A stretch of 64,000 bases of DNA, taken from Sisyra terminalis. Taxonomy: Eukaryota > Arthropoda > Insecta > Neuroptera > Sisyridae. The translations under genes were made by a program, and so were the position numbers. Location of the stretch: assembly GCA_958496175.1 (NCBI GenBank), contig OY292279.1, positions 12,710,001-12,774,000 on the forward strand. Reading direction: 5' to 3'. Positions 38,300 through 49,389 of this stretch are shown in pieces (within the stretch, counting starts at the first letter, position 1; each line of letters opens with the position of its first letter). The notes under the pieces are model-generated. The model saw only the letters and a list, made by a program, of their open reading frames with translations, did no database searches and was not told where the DNA came from.

Positions 38300-40328
38300 T
38301 TTTCGTTTGAAAAATTGCGACGATTCTAATTTCACTAGGGTACTGAATTTTGCAGAAATTCTTTATTTAAAATATATAAAAAAGTATGTTTGTTGTTTAT
38401 TTATTTTTGTTAATCTATTTAAATAGATCACTAATAAGTAAGGCTCTTACTAACGTGAATACTTCTTAAAAATATTGATTTCAATATTTCTAATTTTTGC
38501 ATACAAATGTAAAATATCAAGAGCGTGACCCAGAGGAAGTAAAAAGGGGACATTACATCGAATGCTTTGCTTAAACCAGGGCTGGGAAGCTGCAACTCCA
38601 GAGTTATTCTTTTTTTTGTTAAACTTCTAACTCCAGTAGTGGAACAAATGTTTAACTCTAGTTCTGACCCTGACTGCTGTTTAAAAGTTGTTTTTTTTTT
38701 ATCATAAGTCGATAATCAAACCAGGCCTGGTTCAAACCTGCAAATTGTTTTTTTACAGATTACACCTCACATATAGCTTATAATACTTATTAGTTTGGTG
38801 ATATTTTCTGCCCTAATATTGGCTTAATTAATTTGAAATGTAGCCAATCCAATTACTCTAAAATTGTACTTAATCAGTTCAAAACTTGAACCGGATTAAT
38901 GCAAGAACAAACCATTCTTCTTAATTTCGATTAAAGTTGTTTGTTCATTGAAAATATTTCTATAATGCGATCTTGTCATTGTTAAAATCAACTTTTATAA
39001 AAAGCTGAACTACAATAGACTTATAAAAAAAGCTCTCTTTGGACTCTCTTAGGCACAAAAGATCTAGATTTTGCCTTTTTAAAAATCGATTAATTGAAAT
39101 ATTACTGAACACATACTGCTAGAAGAAAATATCACAACTTTAAAATTTCGTTTCTATATGCTTTAAAAGTGAATGGAAAACTACTAATAAGTATTCATCT
39201 CCTGGATTACTGTTTTAAGATAAAAAGGTGGAGATTTTTAAACATAATACTTTGAATTGTAAGACAAAACAGAACATTCCAAATTTTGAAATTTAAAGTA
39301 AATTTGATTTCTGTTTCTTTCGATAAACGTATCTTCCATTTGTATTTCTGAAATAAGTAATTTTCGAATTGAACGTGCATACTTCTTATTGCATTAATGG
39401 TGTTTTGTTTTGTTCTGTTTTGTCCAACCTTGAGTATTTGGTTAATTTTTAGATTCATGAAGAAGTATTCACAACATTTCATACGTAGGCGCTATACATT
39501 CTTTATAATTTTACTATAGTCAAAGAAAAATTAATTTACAGCGTCCAATATTCAAAATTTTATGTGAATTTGAAATTGTATTTATAAATACAGGGTAGAT
39601 TATATACATATGTTAAAATCATATATCTCCAAATATGTGTTTTTCGTGAAAAATACCAAAACTGTATGTAACTTTTGCATTTGGATTAGAAACGTGTATC
39701 AGCTTCATGTGTTAACAATTTTTATAAACGGACCAAGTAAATTTGTTTATAGTCGAAAGAATCATCGATGTAAAATAAAATTTTAACATATTAATACTTA
39801 ACGTAGACAAACATTTACCCGTCGCGATCGTTCGGAATAAAATGTTTTCCTCACTTAAAAGTGCTGTGAAATTTATTGAGTCTTTTTAAAATTATTAAAT
39901 ACAATTAAAACGAATCAAATCATATGCTGGACGACCAGAGACGCACATAAATTTCATATCAAATACTATTCTTTCCCTCAATGTTGTAAAACTTTATGTA
40001 ACAAATACATGTATCAAATCAATGGCAGTACCTACCTAAATCAAAAATAATTCTCAAATGTATTTTCTCGCTTCTTCAAACGCTTTTATTTTGTCAAAAT
40101 TGAAAAGACTAGTCAAATTAATGAGTCATTTTTTTAAAAAAAAAAATTGCATTTATCTTGAGAATAATTACTATTCCATTTTTATATAGATCACTAACTA
40201 ATTTTTATACTCTTCTATTTTTTCTTTGATTAAAAATTTATACGAAATTTTTACGAACAAAAAATATGCAATTGTATTTATAGTTTATTTATAATTATTT
40301 ACAATAAAATATAATTTAAATTATAGTT
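38300..40328. other. Region between two convergent genes
   Basis: Apart from a small hAT-like MITE at 38577-38729, I see nothing ordered. On the minus strand an AATAAA (TTTATT at 40284-40289) about 40 nt beyond the NDUFAF3 stop is a likely polyadenylation signal. Confidence 0.5.
38577..38729. mobile_element. hAT-like MITE, 153 bp
   Basis: Starts CAGGGCTGGGAAGC and ends CCAGGCCTG, with an interior of repeated AACTC/AGAGTTA motifs typical of short hAT derivatives. The flanks GCTTAAAC and GTTCAAAC agree at six of eight bases, a decayed target duplication. Moderately sure. Confidence 0.5.
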
Positions 40329-42146
40329 CTATTTATCTTTTTCCCAAATATCTCCATAAAGGTCTTCATATCGTAGTTTGCTCAACAAATGGTCATCATC
40401 GGTAAGTTTCATGGTAGTCGGAGGAATAAAGGCACCTGCTACATAGCGCCCTTCACTATTTAAAAAGTTAAACGTTGTAACAGCTTGTTCTGTCGCTAAT
40501 AGTTCAATACTAATTTTATGTTTTCGCATAAATTTAAATATATCCGATCCGTAGTTCATTTTCTGGATTCTATCACCTACTCCAATGATAAGAATATCAA
40601 TTTTAGGTTCCAAGACTGTAAATAGGCTAAGGCTTTCTTCATTTATGTCTTTTTCAGAATCCACGTTCCATGATAGTACTGATCTAAGGAAACCGAACAA
40701 AACATTTTAATAACTTACTTTTAAAAAAAAAAACACTGAAAATTTTACCTTGGAAAAATGGCCATTGGACCAAAAATTGTAACACCATTATTTAATCTAA
40801 ATCCTATCTGCAAATGATTAGAAAAAGATCGTTAAGTAAACAGCTGTAAATATATTAAATATAATTAAAGTAAATATAATAATGAAAAAAAATCGTTCGA
40901 TTAATCACTAAACGGAAATAAGGACAATCAAAAGACATAGCAGCTAGATATTCGAAATATTTTTGAGTGTTTGGTATAACTTCAATCTATAATTATTTTA
41001 AAAATGATTCCATTTTTTTTAATTAAATTGAATAAAAGCGCTACAATATTTGTATGTATCTATTTGCAATACAAACTATTCAATTATTTTGATATTTTTA
41101 TTTTCAATTGTAAAGAAACCAAGTTAAAAACAATTCTGAAACCCGAATTAAAATAAAAAAAATAATAAAAAGATATCAATTTAAGTCTCTGAGTATGGGA
41201 AAGCATTTTAAATTTTGTATTAAAGATTACATAATTTTTGTGGAAGAAATGAAAAATTAAATAAAACCACATTGTGATTTTTCATATATATTCTATTGAA
41301 CTTATTAATTCAACGTACATATTCTTTACATAAAATGCTAATTTATTTAATTATAAAGAAATTTTTTTTTTTTGAAAGTTTTCCTTAATCCAATGAAATT
41401 CCATGATTGTCCAGATTATTCTGATCATTCTACACCTGAATTTTCAATACAAATTATATGTAATATAGACTATGAAAAGTGAACGATAAAACTATGAAAT
41501 TAAGGCCCAGAAAATGTTCATGGTATTCGATTTAACATATAGCCACTGTAAAGAGATTCAATACAACTTGATGATCATTGGTAGTTAATTGGTAGCAAAT
41601 TAAGAAATTTTTCCTTTGAATCTTGCTATCACTATATACATTCGTCGCTCATATTCTTTCATATTAACATCTTCTTAATCCCATAATACTAAATTCTAGT
41701 TATTTGTTTTAAAAAGAGAAACTAAGTTTCACCTTCTGTGAACCCAAAATTGATTTTTGGTGAAGTTCTATTGGGAATCGAAATATGTATCTGACGGTAA
41801 GACATCAACAATTTTTAAACATTAGTCTCAATATATGGTTTATAATGGATATATAATAATACATGAACCACAATTTGTATCAATTATTTCTAATTTATAT
41901 GCTAAAATAAAGAATGTGTACTCTGTTTCAATATATACCTGGCTAACACCATCCACCATTAACCCAACATCAGCTTCTTGGTTCAAAACTCGAACTGTCG
42001 ATTTGCCAGGTCCTTCATAACTACTTTTAAATCGATTGAATGATAACAGAAACCTAAAAAAATCCAATTTTAAGAAAATGTAACATTTTAAATTATAATC
42101 CAAACCTATTAACCAAGGGAAAAAACTGACGTTGCATGAAGCGCAT
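40329..42146 (-). CDS. NDUFAF3: NADH dehydrogenase complex I assembly factor 3
   Basis: A mitochondrial assembly factor that works with NDUFAF4 on the early Q-module intermediate of complex I. Four exons read in order 42106-42146, 41939-42053, 40749-40807 and 40329-40683, with consistent phases, and give a complete 189-residue protein (human is 184). The start reads MRFMQRQFFPLVNRFLLSF, Arg- and Phe-rich as in a mitochondrial presequence. The Mth938/DUF498 fold follows: SYEGPGKSTVRVLNQEADVG, IGFRLNNGVTIFGPMAIFP, SVLSWNV..DINEESLSLF, VLEPKIDILIIGVGDR, VTTFNFLNSEGRYVAGAFIP. These match the family blocks closely. The first donor (AG/GTTTGG) is weak. An acceptor-like TTATTTTAG just upstream of the start suggests a 5' UTR intron. 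It is convergent with the adaptor gene and head-to-head with the putative gene at 42540. The 1.1-kb intron 40808-41938 carries a decayed P1 repeat piece (about 41536-41590 and 41770-41810). Confidence 0.93.
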
Positions 42147-42439
42147 TCTTTCGATTCAAAATACTGCTAAAATAAATGTTATATTGTAACTGTAATTGAA
42201 ATTTTTTATTCAATGAAGAATATTGGTTTCAGTTTTATTTTTATTCCCTTTTGTTCAACATTTAATTAATGGAAAACTTCAAAAAGTGTGCACATGATTT
42301 AAGAAAAGTACTTAATGACATAAGGGCTTGTTGCTCGACCAATTCCCGAAACAGTAACGCATAAATCGTCCGGGCAGTTGTCATTTTAAAAGTTTGAATT
42401 AACTTTATCCAAAAAAAAAAATAATTTTAACGTGTTATG
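42147..42439. promoter_or_regulatory. Possible shared promoter between NDUFAF3 and the + strand gene
   Basis: A short divergent interval, richer in CpG at 42320-42385 (GTTGCTCGACC, GAAACAGTAACGCATAAATC, GTCCGGGCAG). The short distance and opposite directions suggest a bidirectional promoter. No TATA box stands out. Parts of the right half (GTTGTCA..TTTTAAAAGTTTG, AATTTTAACGTG) recur near 44710-44790, next to the duplicated first exon. Confidence 0.35.
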
Positions 42440-42539
42440 ATTGATTGATTTGTTGGTCTGTGTTGCATTTAAACTTTATAAATTCGAAATCAACCCAAAT
42501 AAATATGAAACAGAGAATATTTCTTGTCAAATTGTGGGT

Positions 42540-45500
42540 ATGGAGGTATGGAGCAATGTTTACGTAAAGTCATGTACTTTTTGCCCATTTTGTGTTTATT
42601 TTTCAACGTTTTACGAACTGATGAAGGCCAAATATAAAATATATTTGAAAAAAAAATCATGTAGAAAGAATCTAATCAAATCATCTGTAAATTTAAGCCA
42701 CAGGGAGTGCAGCAAAAATATTGTGAATATCAGAATATCTCCATCCACAATTCAAGTGATAAACAGGACCATAATACATTGTACTGTATTACTGATGCCT
42801 CTTTGCATACGGGAGGAAAAAAATTCACATTACTATTCAGGTAAGCGTATTGTTCTATAAACTGTTGAAAAAATAAACCCTTAGAAGAAAATCTTACCCC
42901 CTTAAAAGAGACTAATTTAAAGATAAATTTGGTACATGAAACTCCAACTCCTTATTTTCCCGTTTTTAATTCCCAAGGTTCTAGCCCATAAATGCAAATT
43001 GTTTTTACCCAATACCGTTAAGGATGATTCGACCTAAAATATTTGGGTCATTTTTTGCGAAAAAAACCTTCCCTTATATCCTTTTTTTACACTTGAAAAT
43101 AGTCCTTTTTGAAACTTTAAAATGATATTGCGGGGGTCCCTTTGCACACAGGGCAAAAAATTTTTCACCTTAACAATCACGTAAGGGCATTGTTTAATTA
43201 TCCGTTGCTTAATTATGCCCTCATAAGGAAAAGCCACCCCTTGAAAATCGACTTTTTTTAGGGGAAATATAATGCATGCTTTTTCACCTCCTTAAATTCC
43301 CGTTTTGATTTTCCAAGGATCTAGCGACTATTTGCTTAAAATGTTTATGCAATTTAATGAAGAATGAATCCATCTAAAATATTATGCTTAGTTTCAGCAG
43401 AAAAAAACATCCCTTATATCCTTTTCATGCGTTTGAAAATGGTCCTTTTTGAAACTTTGAAATGATATTGCGGGTTTTCTTTTGCATACAGGACAAAAAA
43501 ATTTTCACTTTTACACTCAAGTAAGGGCACTGTTTAATAATCCGTTGCTCAATTATACCCTCCTAAGGGAAAGCCACCCCTCGAAAAGCGACTTTTTTTA
43601 GGGCAAAAATGGTACATGCTTTTTCATCTCCTTAAATTTCCGCTTTGATTTTCAAAAGATCTAGCTACGATTTGCTTAAAATTTTTATGCAATTTAATTA
43701 AGAATGATTACATCTAAAATATTATGCTTAGTTTCGGCGGAGAAAACCATCCCTTATATCCTTTCCACGCACTTGAAAATTGTCCTTTTTGAAATTTTGA
43801 AATAATATTGCGGGAGTCCTTTTGCACACAGGACAAAAAAAAATTCACTTTAACACTCACATGAGGGCATTGTTTAATAATCCATTGCTCAATTATACCC
43901 TCCTAAGGGAAAGCCACTCCTCGAAAAGCGACTTTTTTTAGGGCAAAAATGGTACATGCTTTTTCACCTCCTTAAATTCCCGCTTTGATTTTCCAAGGGT
44001 CTAGCTACTATTTGCTTAAATTTTTTGTGCATTTTAATTAAGAATGATTCCATCTAAAATATTATGCTTAGTTTCTACAGAAAAAACCATCCCTTATATC
44101 CTTTTCATGCGCTAGAAAATTGTCCTTTTTGAAACTAAGAAATGATATTGCGGTTGTTCTTTTGCACACAGGACAAAAAAATTTTCACCTTAATACTCAC
44201 GTGAGGGCATTGTTTAATAATCCGTTGCTCAATTATGCCCTCATAAGGAAAAGACACCCCTCGAAAAGTAACTTTTTTTGGGGTAAATATGGTGCATGCT
44301 TTTTCACCTCCTTAAATTCCCGCTTTGATTTTCTAAGGTCTTAGCAATTTTTTGCTTAAAATATTTATGCAATTTAATTAAGAATGATTCCATCTAAAAT
44401 ATTGTACTCAGTCTCAGCGAAAAAAAACATCCCTTATATCCTTTTCATGCACTTGAAATTTGTCCTTGCAAACACTCTATACAGCTATTCCACGATTATC
44501 CTAACAAATTGGGCTATTCTTAGAGAGTTAACAGCCCGTGTTTTGAATTATGATAAGTCAACGCCGTCAACGCTAAAATGCGTTTCGAATTTTGTTGGAA
44601 GCTATGAGTACAGCCCCCTGACTCATAGGTGGCACTAAAAACTTAAGGTATTTTAATTGACATAATATGTCAAGAGTTGACACGTTCTAGCGCAGATGGA
44701 GCTAAGATGCAGGTCAATCTGACAACTAGTTTTTGAAAGTTTTTATTTTATAATTGTCTTCTATATCTAAATAAAAATAATTTTTGACGTGTGATTGTTT
44801 GAATTGATGGTCAGTTTGCATTGAAACATCATAAAATCGGAATCAAACCAAATAACTGTGAAATTGTTAATATTTATTGTTAAATTGTAGGTATTTGCGC
44901 AATGTTTACATAAGATTGCATGTACTTTCTGTTAATTTTGTAAATTTTTTCTAACGTTTAACTAACTAATGAAGGACAAAAATGAAATATATTAGAAACG
45001 AAATCATGCAGTGAAGAATCTTATCAAATCTTCGGCAAATGTAAGATTCTGGAAGTGCAGTATAAGTATTGTGATTATTAAAAAAATATCTCCATTCACA
45101 TGTCTTGATACCACGGGATAAACAGGACCATAATAATACATCAAGTTTTAATCACCAAAATAGGCTTAATAGTGATCAAAACCATGCGACCATGGTTGTA
45201 TTTGTCAGTCCTTCTTATGGAGAGCTGAATTATGCAATACCGTTAAGAATGATTCAGTCTTCAATATGCAGCATTATTTCTGCGAAAAAAAACATCTCTT
45301 ATATTCTTTTTATGTGCTTAAAAATTGTCCTTTTTGAAACTTTGGAAAAATAGCCCTTATCAGGAAATTCAATCTTGCAACTGTCCGTTTTTTCCTAAAT
45401 GTAGAAGTTTAGGAACCATAGTTTTAATTATGTAAATGGGCTGAGCCGTATGTTCCCCAGTATACATGTTAATATAGCTAGAAAGTATAATTTGTTTTGA

Positions 45501-45607
45501 TAATAATTAACTTTATTTTTACAGATCCAAATTACCAAGAAATTAAGGACAAATACATTGGTTTTGCGCCGAAGAAAGTATCATCTTCATGGGAGATAAA
45601 TGATTGA
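42540..45607 (+). CDS. Putative small two-exon gene of unknown function
   Basis: Exon one: an open frame from the ATG at 42540 (open back to 42441) to a strong donor CAG/GTAAGC at 42840/42841. Exon two: 45525-45607, after TTTATTTTTACAG. Joining them is exactly in phase: one base G completes codon GAT. The product would be 127 residues, ending DPNYQEIKDKYIGFAPKKV then SSSWEIND and a stop. The stretch before the junction is TVLLMPLCI, a possible short membrane segment, then REEKNSHYYS. The tail looks like genuine protein; the N-terminal half is Cys/Lys-rich and less convincing, so the true start may differ. The 2.7-kb intron contains the 340-bp satellite and a frameshifted second copy of exon one (about 44770-45230). 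An inverted, frame-broken copy of exon two lies near 49200-49290. I recognise no family. Confidence 0.4.
42800..44467 (+). repeat. 340-bp tandem satellite, left array (~4.9 copies)
   Basis: The landmark AAGRATGAWTCCATCTAAAAT recurs at 43021, 43361, 43701, 44041 and 44381, exactly 340 bp apart. Each monomer contains CTTATATCCTTTT, GTCCTTTTTGAAAC, TTTTGCACACAGGACAAAAA, a CACGTAAGGGCATTG variant and TTTTTCACCTCCTTAAATT. The first, most diverged unit starts near 42800 and overlaps the end of exon one of the putative gene. Open frames read in the array are artefacts of the repeat. Confidence 0.9.
44468..45360 (+). repeat. Second copy of exon-one region plus a partial satellite monomer
   Basis: 44710-45150 is a diverged copy of 42370-42770: shared blocks include TTTGACGTG, AAATCGGAATCAAACCAAATA, AATATTTATTGTTAAATTGT, CGCAATGTTTACATAAG and GATAAACAGGACCATAATA. 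Frameshifts and stops close the reading frame. 45230-45360 is one partial satellite monomer (TTAAGAATGATTC, TTGTCCTTTTTGAAACTT). The first part, 44468-44710, is not repeated elsewhere in the window. Confidence 0.6.
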
Positions 45608-46484
45608 TAAGAATCAGTACTTTTGAGACCTCCAAATATTGTTCTAATTGAATTTTTCGTTCCAGAAGAAGCTGACCGATAACAACGGAGAATTACTCAA
45701 TCGATTTAAATTGTTCATCATTTCCAAATTTAAGTTTCAGGAATAAATGCGGATCGTTCGGGCATTATCAATCAAATTCCTCCAGGATATCATTTCCACA
45801 ATTGGTATCTACCGAGAAGATCACGAATGGACTTACTACAACAATCAGTGGTGTAAATTGTGTTCTAATAATTCAGTGAATGTGAAGTGAGAAAGTGGTT
45901 TAAGTAATAATTAGTGTAAATATCTGAAAAATCCAGAAAATTTTATTAACTCAATATTTCTATATGATTGTTACAATTGATACTTTTACATAATTTATAT
46001 AAACTATTGTAAATATGCAAAAAACTTATATTGTATTATTGTTTATGTTTAATTGATATTTAACATTAATAAATTAGTTTTAATAAAATGCATTGTTTCA
46101 ATTCGATTTACCCCCCCCATCCTCTTGAATTTTATATTTCAGAGTTAGAGAATATATAAGAGAGCTAAATTCATGTAACCATAGGTAAGTAAGGTAAGTT
46201 CAATGTTTTTCGATAGATAAGCGAATAATACGATAAAGACAATACCGAAAAATATCTTAACTTTTTGATGTCCTTATCGTTTTTTTTCTTAGTATTCAAA
46301 TTTTAATTTTCTGAAGAAATTGTTTTGATATTCAAATTTGTTTTTTTCGAAAAAAAGGATCAAGGACCTTAAAATATTGTCATTTTTTACAACAATTTAT
46401 TTCAATCGAAAAAGAAATTCAATTTTCTACAAATTTTATAAGAATTATTATATATGAGTTTTACCGTCATTTACATATATCATC

Positions 46485-46560
46485 TGATAGCCGAATCGTC
46501 ATGGTCGCCGTTGCTGTTGTCGGAGTCGAGGTCCCTGGTTCGCATCCCGATTGGTCCCGG
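46485..46560 (+). repeat. tRNA-like SINE head, left arm
   Basis: TAGCCGAATCGTCATGG (46488) fits the RNA polymerase III A box (TRGCNNAGYNGG with mismatches), and GGTTCGCATCCCG (46537) fits the B box GGTTCGANTCC. The spacing of 49 nt is tRNA-like. There is no full cloverleaf, so this is a tRNA-derived element rather than a tRNA gene. Confidence 0.5.
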
Positions 46561-48375
46561 ATTTTTGTAATTTCTAATAATTGACCTCTATTCCTTACAG
46601 CATATTATATCACTATTTAACATTAATAATTAATTCCAGGCATTGTATCATCGAAATATTCGATCGGACAGTTCCAGCCTTTCGGGGTTGGAAAATGATC
46701 GGTCGATCGATGATGCAATATATTTTTTTTTTATTTTTTTGCTCATTGGTTTTGTGACGTCACTTAATTTTATGGGGGAAATTTTTTTTCGGAAAATTGA
46801 GGGCGAATTTTCGATTTTCGGTAAATGGGATTTTGGGAATCGCTTAATAACGCAGCGGGAAGCCTAAAAATCATACCCTTAAATGGATTTCTTTGAGTTT
46901 TTGGGGAAAATTTTTTGGACAAAATCTGAAAAATTGGCCAAATTTGACACTTTTTTTCAACTTTTTCCAACTTTAAAGCCATTTGTAGCAAAAACTATCG
47001 ATCGTAGGGTAACGGTAGTAGGCTCATTCGATAGCGCTTAAATTACTCTATCGATGGTGTAAATTTGGTCTCGGAAAACCTTAAGGAAAAAAATTTTTTT
47101 TTCAACTTTTCAGAAATTTCATTTCGTCGACCAAATGTACGTCGATTTTTTCCGCAAAATTATTTATCGAATTTTTCGATGAAATTCAGACCATAGCTGC
47201 ATTACATTACCATCAAAACATAAATGTAAAAAAAGTTCAATTTTTCGGTGTCGTTAATGGTTTTTTCGATATTTAAAATTCACCTATTGTGCTAGCTAAT
47301 GCTATTTAAATTCAAATTTGTTTTCTTGAAAAAAAGGATCAAGGACCTAAAAATTTTCCAATGTGGTTGTTCATCTTTTCCGATCGTAACATGGAGCACC
47401 TATGGTTAAATATTTTCCGGAAAATTCCAAGAAAATCTTTTAATCAAATTTTTCACCAGAACGATTTTCATGGAATTTTCCGGAAAAATTTTAACCATAG
47501 ATACTCCATGTTACGATCGGAAAAGATGAACAACCACATTGGAAAATTTTCAGGTCCTTGATCCTTTTTTTCAAGAAAACAAATTTGAATTTAAATAGCA
47601 TTAGCTAGCACAATAGGTGAATTTTAAATATCGAAAAAACCATTAACGACATTGAAAAGTTAATTTTTTTTTACATTTATGTATCGATGGTAACGTAATG
47701 CAGCTATGGTGTGAATTTCATTAAAAAATTCGACAAATAATTTTGCGGAAAAAATCGACGTACATTTGATCGACGAAATGAAATTTCTGAAAAGTCAAAA
47801 AAAAAGTTTTTTCCCTTTATGTTTTCCGGGACCAAATTTACACCATCGATAGAGTAATTCAAGCGCTATCGAATGAGCCTACTATCGTTAACCTACGATC
47901 GATAGTTTTCGCTCAAAACGGCGTTAAAGTTGAAAAAAGTGAAAAAAATCGCGAAATTTGGCCTATTTTTGGGATTTTCGGAATTTCGGCTGAAAAATGT
48001 TCGTACAAAGACGAAAAAAATGACTTTTGGATATGTTTTTTAGGCCTCCCGTGACGTAACTAAGCCATTCCCAAAACCCTGTTTCATGAAAATCGAAAAT
48101 TCGATATTCTCCACCTCATTTTTTCGGGGATGACGTAATTAAGTGATGTCATTTGGTGACATCATTTGGGGACGTCGATTGATGTCGTCACATATGCGGA
48201 TTCAAAAAAAAAAAACCTTTTTAATCGATCGATCATTTCCAACCCCGAAAGGTTAGAACTTATGGATCGAATATTTCGATGATACAATTTCTGGAATTAA
48301 GTATTAATGTTTAATAGTGATATAATATGCTGTAAGGAATAGAAATCAATTATTAGAAATTATAAAAATCCGGGA

Positions 48376-48447
48376 CCAATCGGGATGGGAACCAGGGACC
48401 TCAACTCCGACAACGGCGACGGCGACCATGACGACTCGGCTATCAGA
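48376..48447 (-). repeat. tRNA-like SINE head, right arm
   Basis: Reverse-complement partner of the element at 46485. It reads TAGCCGAGTCGTCATGG and GGTTCCCATCCCG on the minus strand. The A box is closer to consensus here (CCGAGTCG), while the B box has lost its central CGA, so the two arms decayed independently. Confidence 0.5.
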
Positions 48448-49389
48448 TGATATATATAAATGACCTTAAAACTCATATATAAATAATTCTTATGAGATTT
48501 GTAGAAAAGAAATAAAAATTTTCAATCATTCAATAAGGACTTCGAAATGTTAAGTTATTTTTCGATATTGACTTTTACCGTATTATTAGAATTAATCTAT
48601 CGAAAACCTATTGTACCTACCTTATATACCATATCGTTGTATTAATCTAACTTTTCTATGTATTCTAACGGTAAAAAAAACTCTTAAATATAAAATTCAA
48701 GAGAACGTGTGGGGGGAATTTAAATTGAAACAATTAATTCTAATAAAATAAATTTTTTAATCTAAAATATCAATTAAACATAAACAATAATACAATAACA
48801 GTTTTTTGCATATTTACAATGAATTATATAAATTATGTATCAATTGCGACAATCATATACAAATATTAAGTTAATTATTAGCTTTTGTATTATCTAATAT
48901 TTTAATTATTTATCACTTTAACCACTTTACCACTTTACATTCACTGATTTATTGAAACACAATTTACACCACTGATTGTTATAGTAAATTCTTTCATGAT
49001 CTTATCGATAGATACCAATTGGGGAAAAGAAATCTTTGGGGAATTGAAGGAATAATCCTGGATCAATCCACATTCATCCCTCAAAAGTCCATTAAAAAAC
49101 GATGAACAATTCTCTGATGTCTTCAGTCAGCTTCCCCTATAGTGAAAAATTCATTTAGAACAATATTTATAATTTTCAAAAATATTAGAACTTATTAAAC
49201 ACTAAACATTTATATCCCAAAAACATGATAATTTCTTCAACTCCAACAGAAAGGCTTTGGCGAAATATTCAGGAAAGTTAAATCTGTGAAAATAAATTGA
49301 TATAGATTAATAACACTAATCAAACATCCAAATTACAAATAGTTTTAAACAAGGGAAATAACACCGCAGCCCAAATTCACACTTGAAAG

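Noticed and set aside
42441..42539. Extension of the small gene to the beginning of the open frame
   Set aside because: The first codon there is TTG, and the nearest upstream ATG (42437) is followed at once by a stop. The first in-frame ATG is 42540.
43034..44344. Several 60-75-codon frames in the left satellite
   Set aside because: They recur with the monomer, on both strands, with no conserved start or domain.
43021..44467. CRISPR array
   Set aside because: Eukaryotic sequence, 340-bp contiguous units, no short repeats with unique spacers.
46485..46560. Functional tRNA gene
   Set aside because: Only A-box and B-box resemblance. Acceptor and anticodon stems do not pair, and the mirrored copy differs at key positions.
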